Below are positions 1 through 7,272 of a stretch of DNA of 14,836 nucleotides, piece after piece. This DNA comes from CAZOZP01 sp964584325 (lineage in GTDB: Bacteria > Bacteroidota > Ignavibacteria > Ignavibacteriales > Melioribacteraceae). The notes below the pieces were generated by a model. That model worked only from the letters and a program-made list of their open reading frames with translations. It was not told the DNA's origin and made no database searches. The stretch lies in assembly GCA_964584325.1 (NCBI GenBank), contig CAZOZP010000073.1, positions 1 to 14,836 of the forward strand, written 5' to 3'. The first letter of the stretch is position 1. The number at the start of each line of letters is the position of its first letter. The position numbers were made by a program, and so were the translations under genes.

Positions 1-1
1 G

Positions 2-2512
2 AAAAGCAGTATTTATGAATTGACTGCAGTTGAGCGCCCTGAAATACGATCTCTCAAACTAACGATAAAACCACCCGGATATTCCGGATTGGGAGAGACT
101 GTTCAGACGGATAACGGAAATATAACTTGTCTTCCGGGAAGCAGTATTTCTCTGGAAACATCATCAGGAAAGAAATTAAATAAAGCTTTAGTCGTTTTCT
201 CGGACAGTACCAAGAAGGATCTTAAGATTTCAGGTGTTTATGCTGACGGAAGTTTCACTGTAAGAAACGCCGGTGAGTATTATTTAGCGCTTACTGATGA
301 AGCCGGGATTGAAAATAAAAATCCGGTTGTCTATTCAATAAAATTGCTGGAAGACTTATTCCCCGAAATTGAATTGATAGAGCCGGCTAAGGATGTCAAT
401 ATTCCTCTGATCCCATCAGTGATTTTCAGAATCGGAATTAAAGATGATTTCGGTTTTTCTTCACTTAAACTGAATTACAGACTTTCGGCTTCGGGTGGGG
501 CTGATTTAAAAGATGAATATTCAGTAATAAATATTCCTATTAATAATAACTCACAGGAGCAACTTGCTGTTTATTTGTGGGATATTTCCGGACTCGGGCT
601 CAAGGAAGGTGATGCGGTGAGCTGTTTTGCCGAAGTATTCGATAACGACAATATATCCGGCCCGAAATCTGCCAGAACAGGAACTATTAACTTAAGAGTG
701 CCTTCACTTGATGAACTTTTCGCTGAATCCCGTAAATCGCAGGATGAAATGAAATCAGGCGTGAGCGAGATTATGAAAGAGGCTGATGAGTTAAGGCAGG
801 AGATGAAAAAGATTTCCGAAAACTTAAGGAAAGATTCAAAAGAGCTTAGTTGGGAAGAAAAGAAATCTATTGAGAATGCCGCAGAAAAATTTAACAGTCT
901 GAAAGAAAAGATTGAGGAATTAACTCGAGAAACGGAAGAACTTCGAAAGGAAATGATGAAAAACAATCTGCTTTCTGAAGAAACCGCAAAAAAATATATG
1001 GAAATGCAGCAGCTTCTTGAAGAAATGAAAAATGATGAAATGTTCAAAGCACTTCAGAAAATGCAGGAAATGATGTCAAAAATGAATAGACAGGAAGCTC
1101 AGAAGTCTGTTGAAGATATCCGCAGAGATGAAGAATATATCCGCAAGAGCATTGAGCGTACAATGAATCTTCTGAAGAGAATCCAAATAGAACAAAAAAT
1201 GGATGAAGTTTCCAAAAGAGCAGAGGATATACAAAACGATTTGTCGGAACAGAGCAGAGAAACAGCTAAAAATAAGTCGCCCGAAGATGCAGTCCGCAAG
1301 CAGGAAAAAATAAGCGAAAAGATTGAAAATTTCGAAAAGCAGATAGAAGAACTTGAGAAGAAAATGTCTGAATTTGACGATATGCCGAATGAAGAAATGA
1401 AAGAGATTTCAAAAAAATCTAAAACCGGCAGGAAAAGCAGCCGCTCAAAAGAAATTTCGCAAATGATGCGGCAGAGGAATTTCAGTAAGGCTTCCGAGGA
1501 GAATGAAGAACTTTCAGAGGAAATGCAGGAAATGCAGAATTCTGTTCAGCAAATGCAGCAGCAAATGCAGAGTCAGAATCAAATGAAAAACTACGGCGAG
1601 ATGATGCAGATTCTTGACGGAATGATAGAGATATCGAAACAGCAGGAAAGTTTGAAAGAACAGCTAAAGAACGCCGGATCAAAAGAAGAAACCGGAGAAA
1701 TATCAAGAAAGCAAAGCGGATTAACGGGGAATCTTAACGGTCTTCTGAACCGAATGTCAGGTCTATCCAACAAGACTTTTTCGATTACTCCGGAAATGGG
1801 AAAAGCTTTAGGAATGGCAAGACAGAATATGAACCGATCAATGCAGTCGATGGTAGAGGGAAATACAGGCAAAGCCGGGAAAGAACAGACTGATGCGATG
1901 TCTGATCTGAACAAAGCGGCATCTATGATGAAAGGAAGTATGCAGCAAATGATGTCCGGAGGAAAGGGCGGCGGAATGATGTCGCTAATGGAGCAAATGG
2001 AAAAACTTGCCGGTCAGCAGATGTCGATGAACCAATTAGCTAAATCTATGCAGGGCGAGGGACTATCACCGGAACAGCAGGCTGCCATGGAGAGGCTTTC
2101 ACAAGGTCAGGAAGGTGTTCGAAAAGCACTTGAAGAATTATACAAGGAAATGCAGCAACAGGGAAGTTCAAAGAAGCTAAGTTCGAATCTTGAAAAAATT
2201 CTTGAAGAAATGCAGGAAGTTGTTAAAAATATTAATTCTTCACGCGTTGACGACCAGCTTGTTAAAAAACAGGAAAATATTCTCTCGAGAATGCTGGAGG
2301 CATCCAGATCCATAAATGAAAGAGACTATGAAGATAATCGCAAAGGAACTGCAGGGAAAGATATAGCAGGGAAAAATCCCGGGAGTATTATACAGGCCGC
2401 TTCCGAAAAATCGATTACCGATGAGATAAATAAATCTGCCTCAGAAGGCTATAAGAAAGATTACCGCGATTTAATAAGAAAATACCTGAACGAACTTAAT
2501 AAAAGAAATTAG
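2..2512 (+). CDS. DUF4175-like large coiled-coil protein, 5' end outside window
   Basis: The frame is open to the left window edge, so this is the C-terminal part (about 836 codons) of a longer protein. A TTG at 20 is the first possible start in view, but it lies inside what looks like conserved sequence. The first 230 residues or so are beta-rich and resemble two Ig-like modules (PPGYSGLGETV; then DLFPEIELIEP and IKDDFGFSSLKLNYR). From about nt 715 to 1620 the sequence becomes a long charged coiled coil, turning Met/Gln-rich around nt 1515-1610 (EMQEMQNSVQQMQQQMQ). A Gly/Met-rich stretch (GGKGGGMM) follows near nt 1960, and a Lys/Glu-rich helical tail ends the protein. This order matches DUF4175-type proteins of the FCB group, whose N-terminus usually carries membrane segments; these would lie upstream. 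The molecular function is unknown. rlpA starts 46 bp downstream on the same strand. Confidence 0.8.
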   Translation, partial: KSSIYELTAVERPEIRSLKLTIKPPGYSGLGETVQTDNGNITCLPGSSISLETSSGKKLNKALVVFSDSTKKDLKISGVYADGSFTVRNAGEYYLALTDEAGIENKNPVVYSIKLLEDLFPEIELIEPAKDVNIPLIPSVIFRIGIKDDFGFSSLKLNYRLSASGGADLKDEYSVINIPINNNSQEQLAVYLWDISGLGLKEGDAVSCFAEVFDNDNISGPKSARTGTINLRVPSLDELFAESRKSQDEMKSGVSEIMKEADELRQEMKKISENLRKDSKELSWEEKKSIENAAEKFNSLKEKIEELTRETEELRKEMMKNNLLSEETAKKYMEMQQLLEEMKNDEMFKALQKMQEMMSKMNRQEAQKSVEDIRRDEEYIRKSIERTMNLLKRIQIEQKMDEVSKRAEDIQNDLSEQSRETAKNKSPEDAVRKQEKISEKIENFEKQIEELEKKMSEFDDMPNEEMKEISKKSKTGRKSSRSKEISQMMRQRNFSKASEENEELSEEMQEMQNSVQQMQQQMQSQNQMKNYGEMMQILDGMIEISKQQESLKEQLKNAGSKEETGEISRKQSGLTGNLNGLLNRMSGLSNKTFSITPEMGKALGMARQNMNRSMQSMVEGNTGKAGKEQTDAMSDLNKAASMMKGSMQQMMSGGKGGGMMSLMEQMEKLAGQQMSMNQLAKSMQGEGLSPEQQAAMERLSQGQEGVRKALEELYKEMQQQGSSKKLSSNLEKILEEMQEVVKNINSSRVDDQLVKKQENILSRMLEASRSINERDYEDNRKGTAGKDIAGKNPGSIIQAASEKSITDEINKSASEGYKKDYRDLIRKYLNELNKRN

Positions 2513-2558
2513 GCCTTTTATATTATCCGGCTTTTTCGCAAATTGCACAAAAACAATA

Positions 2559-3035
2559 ATGAATATGTTTCTCTTTAGATATCTTTTAATATTTTCGGCA
2601 GTATTTCTGCTTAGTGCCTGCGTGGCTTCACAGAGATTTTCTTCATCGGACGATTATCCTGACAGAAGATATCCGATGAGCGATATCTTTAATGATAATA
2701 CCGATGAGAAATATTCTGATTATACAGTGATTGATTCACTCACAGGATCTGCTTCATATTACGGCAGGGAATTCCACGGAAGAAAGACTGCATCAGGACA
2801 AACATTCGATATGTATAGGCTTACCGCCGCGCATCCTGATTACCCTTTTAATACGGTACTTCGTGTTACAAATCTTGAGAATAGCAAAAGTACTATTGTG
2901 ATAGTTAATGACAGAATGCCTAAACACAAAAAGAGAGTTATTGATCTATCTTACGGAGCGGCAAAGATGATTCAAATGATAAAATCAGGCACTGCAATTG
3001 TAAGAATTCAGGTACTCAAATGGGGACCAAAGTAA
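2559..3035 (+). CDS. rlpA: RlpA-like septal/peptidoglycan lipoprotein
   Basis: A 158-aa protein with a lipoprotein signal: hydrophobic residues 4-19, then lipobox LSAC with the acylated cysteine at Cys21. After a polar linker comes an RlpA-type double-psi beta-barrel (about 62-155): GSASYYGREFHGRKTASG, TAAH, RVTNLEN and VNDR...RVIDLS. In characterised RlpA this fold is a lytic transglycosylase acting on peptidoglycan lacking stem peptides; the His of TAAH (His92 here) and the Asp of NDR (Asp118) correspond to its catalytic pair, so activity is plausible. The usual NDRGPF reads NDRMPK here, losing the Gly and the aromatic residue. There is no C-terminal SPOR domain, so septal targeting through denuded glycan is not expected. 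ATG 2559 was chosen because it gives the full signal peptide; a second ATG lies two codons later. No strong Shine-Dalgarno is seen. uvrB follows after 19 bp. Confidence 0.9.
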   Translation: MNMFLFRYLLIFSAVFLLSACVASQRFSSSDDYPDRRYPMSDIFNDNTDEKYSDYTVIDSLTGSASYYGREFHGRKTASGQTFDMYRLTAAHPDYPFNTVLRVTNLENSKSTIVIVNDRMPKHKKRVIDLSYGAAKMIQMIKSGTAIVRIQVLKWGPK

Positions 3036-3054
3036 AATTATTCCGGCCGAAAAA

Positions 3055-5067
3055 ATGAAAGACTTTATCCTAAAATCGGGCTATGAACCGGCAGGCGATC
3101 AGCCGCAGGCAATTTCTGCACTTACCGAAGGTATTGAACGCGGAGAAAAACACCAGGTGCTTTTGGGTGTTACGGGAAGCGGAAAAACATTTACTGTATC
3201 AAATGTAATTCAAAATATTAATCGTCCCACCTTGGTTATTTCCCACAACAAGACTCTTGCGGCTCAGCTTTATGCCGAGTTTAAGTCTTTTTTTCCCGAG
3301 AATGCGGTAGAGTTTTTTATAAGCTATTATGATTATTATCAGCCTGAAGCTTATGTTGTGAAAAGAGATTTGTTTATTGAAAAGGATTTTTCTGTAAATG
3401 AAGAAATTGACAGACTCAGACTTAAAGCAACTACTGCACTAATTGAAGGCAGAAGAGATGTAATAATAGTTGCAAGCGTTAGCTGCATTTACGGTATAGG
3501 TGCCCCTGATGAGTATGCACGCCAGATAATTTTTCTACATAAAGGAATGACTTTGGATAAAAAGAAATTCCTGCGGCAATTGGTGGATATATACTATGTA
3601 AGAAATGATGCCGAGTTTACAAGAGGTACTTTCCGTGCAAGAGGTGATGTAGTGGAAATAATTCCCGCCTACCAGTATGAAGAAGCTTTGAGAGTGGAGT
3701 TCTGGGGAAATGAAATTGAGAAAATATCCGTTATTGATTCAGTGTCCGGAAAAGTAATAAGTCAGGTTGAGAGCACCCCAATTTATCCGGCAAAATATTT
3801 CGTTACAACTAAAGAGCAGTCATCCCGGGCCGTTAAACTTATAGAAGAAGAACTTAAGGAAAGGCTTCAGCAGTTCTGGTCCGACGAGAAGTATCTTGAG
3901 GCCCAGAGACTGGAACAGAGAACAAGATATGATATCGAAATGATTAAGGAAATAGGTTATTGCTCGGGCATAGAGAATTATTCACGCCATATGGACGGCC
4001 GTGAGGCGGGGAGCAGGCCTTCGTGCCTATTTGACTATTTCCCAAAAGATTTTCTGCTTATTGTTGATGAATCGCACGTTACAATGCCGCAGATTAAAGG
4101 TATGTATAACGGAGACAGATCACGAAAAGAAACATTGGTCGAGTACGGTTTCCGCCTGCCCTCGGCTCTGGATAACCGTCCGCTTAAATTCAGCGAGTTT
4201 GAAGGACTCACAAATCAGATTATTTATGTAAGTGCTACGCCTGGTGACTATGAGTTTATTAAATCAGGTGGCTCATTCGTTGAACAGATTATCAGACCAA
4301 CCGGATTGCTTGATCCGGAAATCGAAATCAGACCCGTTAAAAATCAGATAGACGATTTGATAGGAGAAATAAGAAAGCGGACTGCAGTGAATGAGCGGAC
4401 TCTTGTAACTACTCTTACCAAGAAAATGGCCGAAGACCTTACTGATTATTTCGACAGAATCGGAATAAAAGTAAGATATATACACAGCGATGTGGATTCT
4501 CTTGAGCGTGTGGAAATTATCCGGGATCTTAGGCTGGGCGATTTTGATGTGCTTGTTGGCGTTAATCTTCTAAGGGAAGGACTGGATCTTCCGGAAGTAT
4601 CGCTTGTGGCAATTCTTGATGCTGATAAGGAAGGATTTCTGAGAAGTGAAAGATCCCTTATGCAGACTGCAGGAAGAACAGCGAGGAATGTTAACGGTAC
4701 GGTTATTATGTATGCCGATAAAATAACTAATTCAATGAAACTGACTATTGATGAAACAAACAGAAGGCGCAAACTCCAGAAAGAATATAACCGCAAAAAC
4801 AACATTGAGCCGAAAACAGTATTCAAAAGTATGGAAGATATTCTTTCCTCCACTTCAATAGCGGATATCAGGAAAAAAGAAGATGATAAAACGGCAGCAT
4901 TTATGAAAGTAGCAGAACCTGTTATTAAGTATATGAGTTCGGATCAAAAAGAAGAACTTCTTGAACAGATGATTTCAGAAATGAAACAGGCGGCAAAAGA
5001 TCTTGAATTTGAAAGAGCGGCATTCCTTAGAGATGAAATAGAAAAAATGAAAAAACTTATCGGCTGA
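3055..5067 (+). CDS. uvrB: Excinuclease ABC subunit B (UvrB)
   Basis: A 670-aa, full-length UvrB, the damage-verifying helicase-like ATPase of nucleotide excision repair. It receives DNA from UvrA and recruits UvrC. Visible motifs in order: Walker A GVTGSGKT (residues 38-45); the beta-hairpin region YYDYYQPEAYV (91-101) that inserts between strands at the lesion; RGTFRARGDVVEI (190-202); the Walker B-like DESH (338-341); VSATPGDYE (392-400); helicase motif V region VGVNLLREGLDLPEV (501-515); motif VI QTAGRTARN (537-545); and a C-terminal UVR domain (about 630-668, ending in FERAAFLRDEIEKMKK), which contacts UvrC. No key residue is missing. ATG 3055 gives the canonical UvrB N-terminus (FILKSGYEPAGDQPQAI). 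The gene is 19 bp after rlpA and probably co-transcribed. Its last 11 bp overlap the end of the opposite-strand 56-aa gene. Confidence 0.99.
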   Translation: MKDFILKSGYEPAGDQPQAISALTEGIERGEKHQVLLGVTGSGKTFTVSNVIQNINRPTLVISHNKTLAAQLYAEFKSFFPENAVEFFISYYDYYQPEAYVVKRDLFIEKDFSVNEEIDRLRLKATTALIEGRRDVIIVASVSCIYGIGAPDEYARQIIFLHKGMTLDKKKFLRQLVDIYYVRNDAEFTRGTFRARGDVVEIIPAYQYEEALRVEFWGNEIEKISVIDSVSGKVISQVESTPIYPAKYFVTTKEQSSRAVKLIEEELKERLQQFWSDEKYLEAQRLEQRTRYDIEMIKEIGYCSGIENYSRHMDGREAGSRPSCLFDYFPKDFLLIVDESHVTMPQIKGMYNGDRSRKETLVEYGFRLPSALDNRPLKFSEFEGLTNQIIYVSATPGDYEFIKSGGSFVEQIIRPTGLLDPEIEIRPVKNQIDDLIGEIRKRTAVNERTLVTTLTKKMAEDLTDYFDRIGIKVRYIHSDVDSLERVEIIRDLRLGDFDVLVGVNLLREGLDLPEVSLVAILDADKEGFLRSERSLMQTAGRTARNVNGTVIMYADKITNSMKLTIDETNRRRKLQKEYNRKNNIEPKTVFKSMEDILSSTSIADIRKKEDDKTAAFMKVAEPVIKYMSSDQKEELLEQMISEMKQAAKDLEFERAAFLRDEIEKMKKLIG

Positions 5068-5227
5068 TTTTCTTTCCTTTGTTATTTTTCTCTTCCTGCT
5101 CCTTTTCCTTTCTTTCACCTATGACATCATATCTGCCTTTCAGAACGCAGGCCTTGCCGCCCGGAACGCAGTCATCGTTACGTCTTATGCATTTACCGTC
5201 AATCAGGTAAGGACAATCAAAACTCAT
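5057..5227 (-). CDS. Small four-cysteine protein (56 aa), second gene of the ahpD unit
   Basis: Found by reading the minus strand of the gap between uvrB and the AhpD-like gene. The ORF starts MSFDCPYLIDGKCIRR and runs 56 codons to TAA. Four cysteines fall at residues 5, 13, 20 and 27 (C-x7-C-x6-C-x6-C) within a compact N-terminal half containing CVPGGKACVLKG; the C-terminal half (39-56) is a highly charged Lys/Glu tail. The pattern could bind a metal or Fe-S cluster, or form disulfides; I do not recognise a named family. Support for a real gene: the start lies 18 bp after the AhpD-like stop, an AAAGGTG ribosome-binding sequence is about 7 nt upstream, and the regular Cys spacing is not expected by chance. 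It should be co-transcribed with the AhpD-like gene, so a redox role is plausible but inferred. Its 3' end overlaps the uvrB 3' end tail to tail. Confidence 0.75.
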   Translation of the reverse strand: MSFDCPYLIDGKCIRRNDDCVPGGKACVLKGRYDVIGERKEKEQEEKNNKGKKISR

Positions 5228-5245
5228 ATCAACACCTTTCCCTTA

Positions 5246-5830
5246 TTACCAAATAACAGAGGAAAGTCCCTTTACCACTGCAGATAATCTTACTGCTTCA
5301 AAGATTCTTGATTCGCTTGTACCGAGATGAATAAGCGATGCTTCGTGAGCTTTAACACAGTTTTCGCATCCGTTGACAGCAGAAATTGCAATACTTAGAA
5401 GTTCAAAAAATTCTTTTCCCAAAACAGGTGTCATCATAATATTCATTTTTATTCTTGCAGGCATTTTATTATAACTCTCTTTATCTGCAAAATGTTTGAA
5501 TCTGTAAAAAACGTTGTTTATTCCCAAAAGTGATGCACAGGAAACTGCTTCTGCCATTTCAGCTTCCGAAGCTCCGTTTTCTTCCGCAAGTTTTGAAAAA
5601 GACGAAATCAATGCATTGTTGCGTTCGTTTACCGCAATAGAAAGAGCTGTAAGATAAGCCTCTTTGGGCCTTAGATTTTCAGTAAAAAGCGCATTTTTAA
5701 GATTTACACGCAAATCTTTAAGGTATTTGGTATCGCCGGCTGTCAGGAGTTCAAGTGCTTTGCCTGAAAGATTACTTTCCTGAAGTTTTAAATCGGCTAA
5801 CAATTCGTTTTTTGTTTCTTCCTGCGGCAT
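5246..5830 (-). CDS. AhpD-family (carboxymuconolactone decarboxylase fold) disulfide protein
   Basis: A 194-aa, all-helical protein of the size typical of two-repeat AhpD-like proteins. The active-site signature is in the C-terminal half: AVNGCENCVKAHE gives Cys155-x-x-Cys158 and His162. Glu143 lies 12 residues before the first Cys, as in the proton relay of mycobacterial AhpD. The extra His between the cysteines in that enzyme is Asn157 here. AhpD proteins reduce peroxiredoxin (AhpC) or peroxides through the CXXC pair. No ahpC is seen in the window, so the partner must be elsewhere or different. The gene is divergent from oxyR across 100 bp, which argues for OxyR control. ATG 5830 is supported by GAGG 4 nt upstream. 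A 56-aa four-Cys gene follows 18 bp downstream. The assignment to AhpD rather than another CMD-family member rests on the Glu/CXXC/His set. Confidence 0.9.
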   Translation of the reverse strand: MPQEETKNELLADLKLQESNLSGKALELLTAGDTKYLKDLRVNLKNALFTENLRPKEAYLTALSIAVNERNNALISSFSKLAEENGASEAEMAEAVSCASLLGINNVFYRFKHFADKESYNKMPARIKMNIMMTPVLGKEFFELLSIAISAVNGCENCVKAHEASLIHLGTSESRIFEAVRLSAVVKGLSSVIW

Positions 5831-5860
5831 ATTTCCTCAAACTAAATTATCTCTGATACA

Positions 5861-5889
5861 ATATTACTTAAGTGAATCTGTTAAATCAA
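5861..5889 (-). promoter_or_regulatory. Predicted sigma70-like promoter for the ahpD-like unit
   Basis: Read on the minus strand, TTGATT (5884-5889) and TAATAT (5861-5866) are separated by exactly 17 bp and lie 31-59 bp upstream of the ahpD-like ATG. The match is good, but the region is AT-rich and promoters of this bacterial group may follow another consensus, so this is a prediction only. Confidence 0.4.
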
Positions 5890-5930
5890 ATCGATTATTC
5901 TTATATTTAGATAAACAAAATCTATTTGAT
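5885..5930. promoter_or_regulatory. Inverted repeats in the ahpD-oxyR divergent region, candidate OxyR operator
   Basis: Directly seen are a perfect dyad TAGAT-N7-ATCTA at 5908-5924 and, around it, an outer dyad ATCAAAT (5885-5891) with ATTTGAT (5924-5930), ending right at the oxyR ATG. LysR-type regulators bind interrupted dyads with a T-N11-A core, usually between their own gene and a divergent target. The site lies upstream of the predicted ahpD promoter and over the oxyR leader, fitting activation of ahpD and autorepression of oxyR. It does not match the E. coli OxyR consensus spacing exactly, so the assignment is inferred from position and symmetry. Confidence 0.45.
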
Positions 5931-6887
5931 ATGACAATAACACAGCTCTCTTACATTGTAGCAGTTGATAATTTTAAAAACTTCGGACTCGCTGCGGATA
6001 ATTGCTTCGTTACACAGCCTACATTAAGTATGCAGATTAAGAAACTTGAAGAAGAACTTGGCGTAATAGTATTCGACCGAACTAAACAGCCTGTGGAATC
6101 TACCGAGATAGGTGCCAAGGTTCTGGAACAAGCCAGGAAAGTTCTTAAGGAAACATCTCGAATAACGGAAATAATCGAGAAAGATTCAAAGGGAATGTCC
6201 GGAATTTTCCGATTAGGGATTATTCCTACAGTTGCTCCTTATCTGCTTCCGATTTTTATTAAGGGATTTATGAAAAAATATCCTGATGTTACATTAATAA
6301 TAGATGAGATACGAACGGACCAGATAATTGATAAGATTCAGAAAGACGATTTAGATGCGGCCATACTTGCAACACCTCTTAATATTCCAAGCATAATAGA
6401 AAAACCGCTTTATTACGAGCCGTTTGTGGCATTCATCTCTCCTAATAGTCCGCTTGCAGGCAATATTACTTTCTCTGCGCTTGAATTGGGAAAGATACGA
6501 AAGAACGAAATTCTTCTTCTGAAGGAAGGGCATTGTTTCCGTAATCAGGTGCTTAATATCTGCCATAGAGATAAAAACGAGGAGGAAGAACTTTCGGGAA
6601 GTATCTCGTTTGAAGGCGGAAATTTTGAAACTTTAATTAAACTCGTGAAAAATGATATCGGGATGACATTCGTACCATATCTGCTTGCCGAAGAATTAAA
6701 GAAAAGCGAAGACAATATTTATTTGCACGAATTTGAAAAGCCGGTTCCTACAAGAGAAATCAGTATTGTCTATCCGAGAGTACATTTGAAAAAACATATC
6801 ATTGATGTAATTGAAAGAGAAGTAAAAAGAAATATTCCGGGGGAATTAAAGGTTAAAGATTCTTCCTTTGTTTTAGCTGTCAATTAA
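5931..6887 (+). CDS. oxyR: OxyR, peroxide-sensing LysR-family regulator
   Basis: A 318-aa LysR-type regulator. The N-terminal winged helix-turn-helix (about 1-60) contains FGLAADNCFVTQPTLSMQI and LEEELGVIVFDR, followed by a linker helix and a two-lobed sensor domain (about 90-300). The peroxide-sensing signature is present: EGHCFRNQVLNIC gives Cys202 and Cys211, nine residues apart as for Cys199 and Cys208 of E. coli OxyR, which form a disulfide on oxidation by H2O2. This makes OxyR far more likely than a metabolite-sensing LysR protein. ATG 5931 is the start expected for the family (MTITQLSYIVAVDNF). The gene is divergent from the AhpD-like gene and followed after 10 bp by a GroES-like gene, so it probably heads an operon and may control both sides. 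Confidence 0.95.
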   Translation: MTITQLSYIVAVDNFKNFGLAADNCFVTQPTLSMQIKKLEEELGVIVFDRTKQPVESTEIGAKVLEQARKVLKETSRITEIIEKDSKGMSGIFRLGIIPTVAPYLLPIFIKGFMKKYPDVTLIIDEIRTDQIIDKIQKDDLDAAILATPLNIPSIIEKPLYYEPFVAFISPNSPLAGNITFSALELGKIRKNEILLLKEGHCFRNQVLNICHRDKNEEEELSGSISFEGGNFETLIKLVKNDIGMTFVPYLLAEELKKSEDNIYLHEFEKPVPTREISIVYPRVHLKKHIIDVIEREVKRNIPGELKVKDSSFVLAVN

Positions 6888-6897
6888 TGAGGAGATA

Positions 6898-7260
6898 ATG
6901 GCAAATCTGGAAAAAGTTATAATTATTGGAGATAGGGTTCTTATAAGACCGGAAGAAGATCTTGAAAAGACTAACAGCGGATTGTTTCTTCCGCCCGGTG
7001 TAAAGGAGAAGGAAAAAGTTCAGGGCGGGTATATATTGAAGACCGGACCCGGTTATCCTGTGGCTGCAGCGTCAGATGATGATGAGCCCTGGAAGCAGAA
7101 GAAGGATACAAAGTATATTCCGCTGCAGGCAAAGGAAGGCGATTTTGCTCTTTTTCTTAGAAAGGATGCTTACGAAATTGAATTAGATAAAGAAAAACTA
7201 ACTATTGTCCCTCAGGCTGCACTTCTTCTGCTTATCAGGGACGAAGATTTACTGAATTGA
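6898..7260 (+). CDS. GroES-like (Cpn10 fold) co-chaperonin paralogue
   Basis: A 120-aa protein with a recognisable Cpn10 framework: GDRVLIRPEED at residues 11-21 (compare DRVLVKP in GroES), a mobile-loop-like stretch KTNSGLFLPPGVKEKEKVQGG (24-44), a second strand ending in GPG, then EGDFALFLRKDAYEIEL and a C-terminal hydrophobic strand (LLLLIRDEDLL). In place of the short GroES roof hairpin there is an acidic/basic insert of about 20 residues (AAASDDDEPWKQKKDTKY). It is longer than canonical GroES (about 95 aa) and no groEL lies beside it, so it is probably a paralogue rather than the housekeeping groES. A strong GAGGAG sits 3 nt before the start, 10 bp after the oxyR stop. The zinc-peptidase gene follows after 12 bp. 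Whether it caps GroEL is unknown. Confidence 0.8.
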   Translation: MANLEKVIIIGDRVLIRPEEDLEKTNSGLFLPPGVKEKEKVQGGYILKTGPGYPVAAASDDDEPWKQKKDTKYIPLQAKEGDFALFLRKDAYEIELDKEKLTIVPQAALLLLIRDEDLLN

Positions 7261-7272
7261 TTTAGGTGAATT

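Noticed and set aside
20..22. TTG at 20 as the true start of the DUF4175-like gene
   Set aside because: The frame is open to the window edge, the sequence around it already looks like conserved domain, and no ribosome-binding site precedes it.
571..1914. Minus-strand ORFs opposite the DUF4175-like gene (571-1047, 1099-1299, 1482-1706, 1591-1914)
   Set aside because: They are Ser/Phe/Ile-rich mirror images of Glu/Lys/Met-rich coding sequence, overlap each other and show no recognisable domain or start signal.
2509..2545. Rho-independent terminator after the DUF4175-like gene
   Set aside because: A T-run follows GGC, but the only possible stem is three base pairs (GCC/GGC), too weak to call.
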